A stretch of DNA of 64,000 nt from NCBI RefSeq assembly GCF_900107045.1, contig NZ_FNON01000003.1, positions 124,001 through 188,000 on the forward strand, in the 5' to 3' direction. The stretch is from Amycolatopsis xylanica. Lineage in GTDB: Bacteria; Actinomycetota; Actinomycetes; Mycobacteriales; Pseudonocardiaceae. Below, one piece after another: positions 59,768 to 64,000 of the stretch. Numbering within the stretch: the stretch's first letter is position 1; each line of letters starts with the position of its first letter. The notes beneath the pieces were generated by a model. It had not been told where the DNA came from, searched no databases, and was given only the letters and a program-made list of their open reading frames with translations. The position numbers were made by a program, and so were the translations under genes.

Positions 59768-60622
59768 GTGATCGAGGAAACGCGCGCCCGCTTGGGCCCG
59801 GTGGGGGTCTGGCTCCCGTCGGCGCCACTCGGCCCGCCGCTCGAAGCCGAGCGAAGAGCGAACCAGCGCATCGAGGAGCTGGGCTACGGCTCGGCGTGGA
59901 GCGGCGAAGGCGTCGCCGCCCGCGATCTGTTCGACGTCACCGAAGACCTGCTCGGCGCCACGTCACGGCTGACGATCGGCACCGGCATCGCGAACATCTG
60001 GGCCCGCGACGCGCGGACCGCCCAAGCCCGCGCGAGTGCGCTCGCGGCGGCTCATCCCGGCCGTTTCGTGCTCGGTGTCGGCATCGGCCACGCGTTCCAG
60101 ACGGAGTCGGCCTACCAGCCGCTGGCGCAAACCCGAGCGTATTTGTCCACAATGGACTACTCGGCGTCACCGCTGGTGCTGGCCGCCGTCGGCCCCCGGA
60201 TGCTCGAACTGGCCGGGGAGCTGACCGATGGCGCGCACCCGTTCGCCCAGCCTTTCGAGCACACGCCGTACGCCCGCGAGATCCTCGGCCCGGACAAGCT
60301 GCTGATCCCGCATCAGGCCGTCCTGCTGGGCACGCGGGACGAGGCGCGCGCCGCGCTCACGCGAACGGTCGAGCAGATGACCAAGTTCGAGATCCCGCAC
60401 TACATGAACAGCTGGAAACGGCTCGGCTTCACCGACTTGAGCGACCGCCTCGTCGACAGCCTCTATGCCTGGGGTGACGAGGAGTCGATCGCCGGACGCG
60501 TCCGGCTGCTGCTCGACAGCGGCGCCGACCACGTGCTCGTCTCCCCCGTCGGAGCCACCCTCGAATCCATTGTGGACCAGCTCGCCCGGCTCGCGCCCGC
60601 GTTGAAGGAGATCACCCGATGA
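59768..60622 (+). CDS. LLM-class F420-dependent oxidoreductase
   Basis: 284 aa from GTG behind GGAGGGAATC. Luciferase-like barrel: GPVGVWLPSAPLGPP, ELGYGSAWSGEG, RLTIGTGIANIWARDA, GRFVLGVGIGHAFQT. A typical actinobacterial F420-dependent family of probable redox tailoring or detoxifying enzymes. Overlaps the next LLM gene by ATGA and lies under the tandem operators; the two proteins may form a heterodimer. Confidence 0.88.
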   Translation: MIEETRARLGPVGVWLPSAPLGPPLEAERRANQRIEELGYGSAWSGEGVAARDLFDVTEDLLGATSRLTIGTGIANIWARDARTAQARASALAAAHPGRFVLGVGIGHAFQTESAYQPLAQTRAYLSTMDYSASPLVLAAVGPRMLELAGELTDGAHPFAQPFEHTPYAREILGPDKLLIPHQAVLLGTRDEARAALTRTVEQMTKFEIPHYMNSWKRLGFTDLSDRLVDSLYAWGDEESIAGRVRLLLDSGADHVLVSPVGATLESIVDQLARLAPALKEITR

Positions 60623-61431
60623 GCGTCGGAATCTGGACTTTCGCCTTGGAGGGCAAGAAACCCGCCGAGATCCGCGATGCCGCGCTGGAGGTCGAAGACC
60701 TCGGCTTCGACACGCTCTGGTTCGGCGAGGCCTACGGTCGCGAAGCCTTCACGCAGGCCGCCGTCCTGCTGGCCGCGACCACCCGGTTGCGCGTCGCCAC
60801 CGGCATCGCCCAGACCTCCTGGCGCGAACCGGCCGCGGCGGCGGGCGCCGAACGCCTGCTCGACCAGGCCTACCCCGGCCGCTTCGTGCACGGCCTCGGC
60901 GGCCACCGCGTCGGCAAGCGCCCGGTCGCCGCGATCCGCGACTACCTGACCGCCCTCGACGAGGCCTTGGACGAGCCCGCGCCGACCCGGGTCATCGCCG
61001 CGCTCGGCCCCCGCATGCTGGAGGTCGCCCGCGACCACGCCGACGGCGCGCATCCGTACTTCGTCCCGGTCTCCCACACGGCCTTCGCCCGAAGCGTGCT
61101 GGGGCCCGGCAAGTTCCTCGCGGTCGAGCAGGCGGTCACCTTCGACCCGGCGCTGGCGCGCGAACACGTCGGCCTCTACGTGAAGTACGCCCCGCACCAC
61201 CAGGCGAACCTGCGCCGCCTGGGCTTCACCGACGACGAGCAGGCCGCCGCCGCGCCCCGCTTGGTCGACGCGATCGTCGCGGTCGGCGAAGACGCCATCG
61301 CCGCCCGAGTCCAAGCGCAGCTCGACGCGGGCGCCGACCACGTCTGCCTCCAAGTGCTCACCGGCAACGACGACCTCCCGCTCGCCGAGTGGCGTGCGCT
61401 GAAAGGGGTCGTGAGTGGTATTGCCGGTTAG
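60619..61431 (+). CDS. LLM-class F420-dependent oxidoreductase, second gene of pair
   Basis: 270 aa. MSVGIWTFALEGKKP, VEDLGFDTLWFGEAYGREAF, RLRVATGIAQTSWREPA, GRFVHGLGGHRVGKRP follow the same barrel as its neighbour, but shorter. The last codons (Val-Val-Ser-Gly-Ile-Ala-Gly) and the TAG stop are encoded by the left arm and loop of a class A hairpin, so the natural C-terminus was set by insertion of that element. Confidence 0.87.
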   Translation: MSVGIWTFALEGKKPAEIRDAALEVEDLGFDTLWFGEAYGREAFTQAAVLLAATTRLRVATGIAQTSWREPAAAAGAERLLDQAYPGRFVHGLGGHRVGKRPVAAIRDYLTALDEALDEPAPTRVIAALGPRMLEVARDHADGAHPYFVPVSHTAFARSVLGPGKFLAVEQAVTFDPALAREHVGLYVKYAPHHQANLRRLGFTDDEQAAAAPRLVDAIVAVGEDAIAARVQAQLDAGADHVCLQVLTGNDDLPLAEWRALKGVVSGIAG

Positions 61432-61453
61432 AATCGGCCGCATCACTCACGAC
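61408..61453. terminator. class A hairpin supplying the LLM stop codon
   Basis: GTCGTGAGTGGTATTGCCGG / ...CACTCACGAC with two or three mismatches; the loop TAG (61429-61431) is the stop codon of the second LLM gene. Confidence 0.65.
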
Positions 61454-61471
61454 CCCGGTTAGGCTTGGCGA

Positions 61472-62590
61472 ATGCAGGCTTACCAGCCCGATCCCGAGTA
61501 CTACGCCGAGCGGGCGCTCGGGCTGCTCGAGTCCGCCGAGGACGGCACGCCGGGAGCGGTCGAAGCGTTCGGGGAGCTGCCGCGCGACGAGGAGGGGGCG
61601 CGGACCGCGCTCGCGCGGGCGCATGGGTTCGCGACGTGGCGCGACCTGCTCAAGCATGTCGCGCAGGTGGGCGACGAGCCGTTCGCGCGGGCTTACCGGG
61701 CCATCGAGGAACGCGATCTCGAAAGGCTCGCGCTGATCGTCGACGAGCATCCCGAAGTCGTGGATGTCCGTGGTACCAACGGAAACGACCTCCTCGGCAT
61801 GGCGGGCGCGACCTGCGACGAGCGGCTCAGCAAGGTCCTGCTCGACCGGGGCGCCGACCCGGCGCGCGGCAACGTCCACGGCTGGACCCCGCTGCACCAG
61901 GCCGCGTACAGCAACCTCCCGCTCCTGATCGACCTGCTCCTCGACGCGGGCGCGCCGACGGACGTCTCAGCACGCGGCGACGGCGGCACGCCGCTCGTCG
62001 TGGCGTTGTTCTGGGGTCATCGCGAAGCGGCGGAGAAGCTCGCCGCACGGAGTCTCGCGCCAGGCAATCTCCGGGTCGCGGCGGGGCTCGGGCGGCTCGA
62101 TCTGCTCGACGCCGGTGGTGAGCATCGGCAGTTTTACCGGCCGCACAGCGGTTTCCCGCGCTGGAAGCCGACGGACGACCCCAGCGAAGTCCTCAACGAG
62201 GCCCTCACCTGGGCGGCCCGCAACGACCGACCGGAAGCGCTGGAGGCGCTCGTCGCCCGAGGCGCCGATCTCGAAGCCGACGTCTATCGCGGCACGCCGC
62301 TGCTCTGGGCCGCCGCGCAGGGCAAGACCGCCGCGGTCCGCGCGCTGCTCGAACTCGGCGCGAATGTCAACGCCCAGGCCACTTTCGGCGGCCCCGGGCA
62401 TGGCAAGGACGTCACCGCGCTGCACCTGGCCGCGCAGAACAACGCGCTCGACGTCCTCGACGTACTGCTCGACGCCGGGGCGGACCCGACGATCCGTGAC
62501 GGCCTTTTCGACAGCACGCCCGCGGGCTGGGCCGAGCACTGCGGCAGCCCCGAAGCGCTGGAAAAGCTCGTGAGTGTTGCGGCCGGTTAG
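61472..62590 (+). CDS. ankyrin-repeat protein
   Basis: 372 aa, no signal peptide. N-terminus with RALGLLESAEDGTPG and an ARAHGFATWRDLLKHV segment common in bacterial ankyrin proteins. Ankyrin repeats include NVHGWTPLHQAAYSNLPLLI, LLLDAGAPTDVSARGDGG, YRGTPLLWAAAQGKTAAVRA, LLELGANVNAQATF and VTALHLAAQNNALDVLDVLL; about six to eight repeats. A protein-binding scaffold of unknown partner. The last residues Leu-Val-Ser-Val-Ala-Ala-Gly and the TAG stop come from a hairpin element. Confidence 0.88.
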   Translation: MQAYQPDPEYYAERALGLLESAEDGTPGAVEAFGELPRDEEGARTALARAHGFATWRDLLKHVAQVGDEPFARAYRAIEERDLERLALIVDEHPEVVDVRGTNGNDLLGMAGATCDERLSKVLLDRGADPARGNVHGWTPLHQAAYSNLPLLIDLLLDAGAPTDVSARGDGGTPLVVALFWGHREAAEKLAARSLAPGNLRVAAGLGRLDLLDAGGEHRQFYRPHSGFPRWKPTDDPSEVLNEALTWAARNDRPEALEALVARGADLEADVYRGTPLLWAAAQGKTAAVRALLELGANVNAQATFGGPGHGKDVTALHLAAQNNALDVLDVLLDAGADPTIRDGLFDSTPAGWAEHCGSPEALEKLVSVAAG

Positions 62591-62599
62591 AACCGGCCG
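62580..62599 (+). terminator. intrinsic terminator in hairpin with U-tract
   Basis: CGGCCGGTT-AG-AACCGGCCG followed by GTTTTTGG; the loop TAG (62588-62590) is the ankyrin stop codon. The outer arm of the class A element is missing on the right, but the T-run makes this the clearest terminator of the family. Confidence 0.75.
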
Positions 62600-63068
62600 G
62601 TTTTTGGCGATCTACGCCTGGCCTGGGCTTGGCTGGTCGGTATGAACGGGGCTTGTGTCACGCTCAGCGGAACGACAGTGACTTATGTGTGGTGGTGCGT
62701 GGGAAACGAGGCGTTCAACGCTTCGTTTCCCACACCCCGGGCCCCGGTCTGGGTGACACGGGCGGCCCTTGTCACCCAGAGTGTTGCAAGGGCGGCCCTT
62801 GTCACGTGTCCAGGGTGGACGAGTCCGAGCGAGTGGAAGAATTTCTGCATCTAACGGAGCAAACCTTCCACTCGCGCCGAGACTCGCGTGGTAAGTAGCC
62901 GGGTACCGGTCCGCTAGAACCGGCCGCAACACTCACGACCCCGATCTCGCATGGCCGGACCGTGGGCGAGGTCTCGCGCAAAGGCTCGCCCGAGTCTGAT
63001 CACGCGGCGTGCCTCAAGGTCGCCATCTCATCGAACCCTGCCCAAGGAACTAGACAAGCGGAGTCGTG
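62600..63068. repeat. gene-free region with mixed palindromes
   Basis: No gene seen. Hairpin GTGGGAAACGAGGCG/CGCTTCGTTTCCCAC (62699-62733), class F palindromes GGGTGACA...TGTCACCC (62751-62777) and a second at about 62782-62804 with CAAGGGCGGCCCTTG, an imperfect CGAGTGG...CCACTCG hairpin (62828-62876) and a partial class A right arm (about 62905-62940). Confidence 0.65.
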
Positions 63069-63105
63069 AGTCCGTATCGTCGGGGATACGGACTACGGAC
63101 TCCGT
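63069..63105. promoter_or_regulatory. candidate operator before SnoaL-like gene
   Basis: AGTCCGTATC, GTCGGG, GATACGGACT: a perfect 10-base inverted repeat (63069-63094), followed by the palindrome ACGGACTCCGT (63095-63105), 16 bases before the ATG at 63121. Looks like a two-site operator or a strong leader hairpin. Confidence 0.5.
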
Positions 63106-63120
63106 TTACTGGGAGGATTC

Positions 63121-64000
63121 ATGCCAACACCACGCGAAGTGTTCGACAAGCTGTCCGAGGGCGTCACGAGCGGCGACTGGAGCGAACTTTCCGCGCTCTA
63201 CGCCGAGGACACGGTCGTCGAACACCCGCAGCGCCCGCCCGCGCCGACCAGGGTCGTCGGCAGGGCGACCGTGCACGAGCAGTTCACGAGGGGGCTCGTG
63301 TCGCAGCTCCGGTTGCGGCGCAAGAACGTGCTGATCCACGAGACCACCGATCCCGAGCTGATCGTGGCCGAGTACGACTACTCCGGCGAGGCGCTGGCCA
63401 CCGGGAAGACCTTTGAGGCAGCCAATATCCAGGTGCTGCGCGTCCGCGACGGGCTCATCCAGTGGTCGCGGGACTACCACGACTACCTGCGTATCGCCGC
63501 CGCCCGCGACGGGCTCGAAGAACTCGCGGACGGGGCCGAAAAGGCCGAGATCACCGTCGAGCCGCTGCCGGAACGCCCGGTCAGCACGGCCGATCCGAAG
63601 AGCCCGCGCGGTGTGTTCGAGCGGCTCGTCTACGGCGTCTCAGACGGGAAATGGGATGAGCTGGCGGATCTCTACGCCGAGGAAACCCACGTCACGCACC
63701 CGTTCTTGCCTGGCGCTCCGGCGCTGAAGTCGCGGCAGGATCTGCGCGAGCACTTCGCTCAGGTTTCCCGGAGCGCGACCAAGATTCAGGCACGTGACCT
63801 GGTCATCTACCAGTCGACGGATCCGGAGGTGGTCATCGGCGAGTTCGTCTACCAGGGTGAATCGGTGCGGCCGTACCGGGTTTCGAACATCTTCGTCATG
63901 CGCGTGCGCGACGGGCTGATCGTCGAATCCCGTGACTATGGGGATTACGTGGCGCTCGCCGCGGCGGGCGGCTGGCTGCGTGACCTGATCAAGCGGCTCT
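63121..64000 (+). CDS. double SnoaL-like (NTF2-fold) protein, 3' end missing
   Basis: 293 codons visible, ATG behind GGGAGGATTC, no stop before the window edge. Two homologous NTF2-like domains: residues about 3-125 (VFDKLSEGVTSGDWSELSAL, HPQRPPAPTRVVGR, QVLRVRDGLIQWSRDYHDY) and about 165-285 (VFERLVYGVSDGKWDELADL, HPFLPGAPALKSR, FVMRVRDGLIVESRDYGDY). Each matches the SnoaL-like/ketosteroid-isomerase-type fold. Cyclase, isomerase or binding roles are possible; none can be named. Confidence 0.8.
   Translation, partial: MPTPREVFDKLSEGVTSGDWSELSALYAEDTVVEHPQRPPAPTRVVGRATVHEQFTRGLVSQLRLRRKNVLIHETTDPELIVAEYDYSGEALATGKTFEAANIQVLRVRDGLIQWSRDYHDYLRIAAARDGLEELADGAEKAEITVEPLPERPVSTADPKSPRGVFERLVYGVSDGKWDELADLYAEETHVTHPFLPGAPALKSRQDLREHFAQVSRSATKIQARDLVIYQSTDPEVVIGEFVYQGESVRPYRVSNIFVMRVRDGLIVESRDYGDYVALAAAGGWLRDLIKRL

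Overview
The window is GC-rich actinobacterial chromosome with strongly GC3-biased codons, many GTG/TTG starts, Tat signals, F420-dependent (LLM-type) oxidoreductases, a fused UreA-UreB urease subunit and a gltX / FAH-family / cimA / leuB / serA block next to tRNA-Gln and tRNA-Glu. This fits a filamentous Pseudonocardiaceae, most likely Amycolatopsis or a close relative; the genus is an inference from gene content, not a database result. I see no phage, insertion sequence, CRISPR array or biosynthetic megasynthase.

Layout. 0-8 kb: truncated XRE regulator, methyltransferase overlapping an XRE/NB-ARC/TPR regulator, LLM oxidoreductase, second methyltransferase with a PAP2-type membrane phosphatase, secreted TAP-like peptidase, small secreted protein. 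8-13 kb: tRNA-Glu, hydrolase/class II aldolase pair divergent from a TetR gene, and a FAD oxidoreductase / ECF41 sigma operon. 13-23 kb: catalytically dead trypsin-fold protein; a three-gene operon of retropepsin-7TM fusion, RimK-like ATP-grasp ligase and a 57-aa membrane peptide; a CseABC-like lipoprotein/response-regulator/kinase operon whose kinase lacks the N-box; two active secreted trypsin-family proteases; a NarL-type two-component pair.

22.7-37.4 kb is the most unusual part. Four agmatine/peptidylarginine-deiminase-fold genes (two exported through Tat, two cytoplasmic), three TetR genes, and an eight-gene, tightly overlapping operon encode a deiminase, a complete Dpp/Opp/Nik-type ABC importer and a divergent urease (UreAB fusion plus UreC) with changes in the active-site flap and substrate loop. 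The simplest reading is a guanidino/ureido compound import and nitrogen-release module: deiminases turn a guanidino group into a ureido group, and a urease-like nickel enzyme may hydrolyse urea or a substituted urea. No urease accessory genes are present here.

37.8-59 kb is mainly housekeeping: Tat phospholipase C with a discoidin-like tail, tRNA-Glu and tRNA-Gln, HAD phosphatase, gltX, FAD mono-oxygenase-like enzyme, FAH hydrolase, lipoprotein, a second SnoaL-fused ECF sigma gene, cimA behind an isoleucine attenuator, a B12 importer behind a cobalamin riboswitch, leuB, a large secreted subtilase and serA. 59-64 kb: a TetR gene divergent from two coupled LLM oxidoreductases, an ankyrin protein and a truncated double SnoaL-like protein.

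Overlaid on this is a rich set of intergenic palindromes at gene 3' ends: long hairpins around GGTTAGAACC that often supply the stop codon of the upstream gene, and 30-bp-period arrays of two isostructural 19-bp palindromes. A roughly 300-bp block of these occurs twice in inverted orientation about 12 kb apart.
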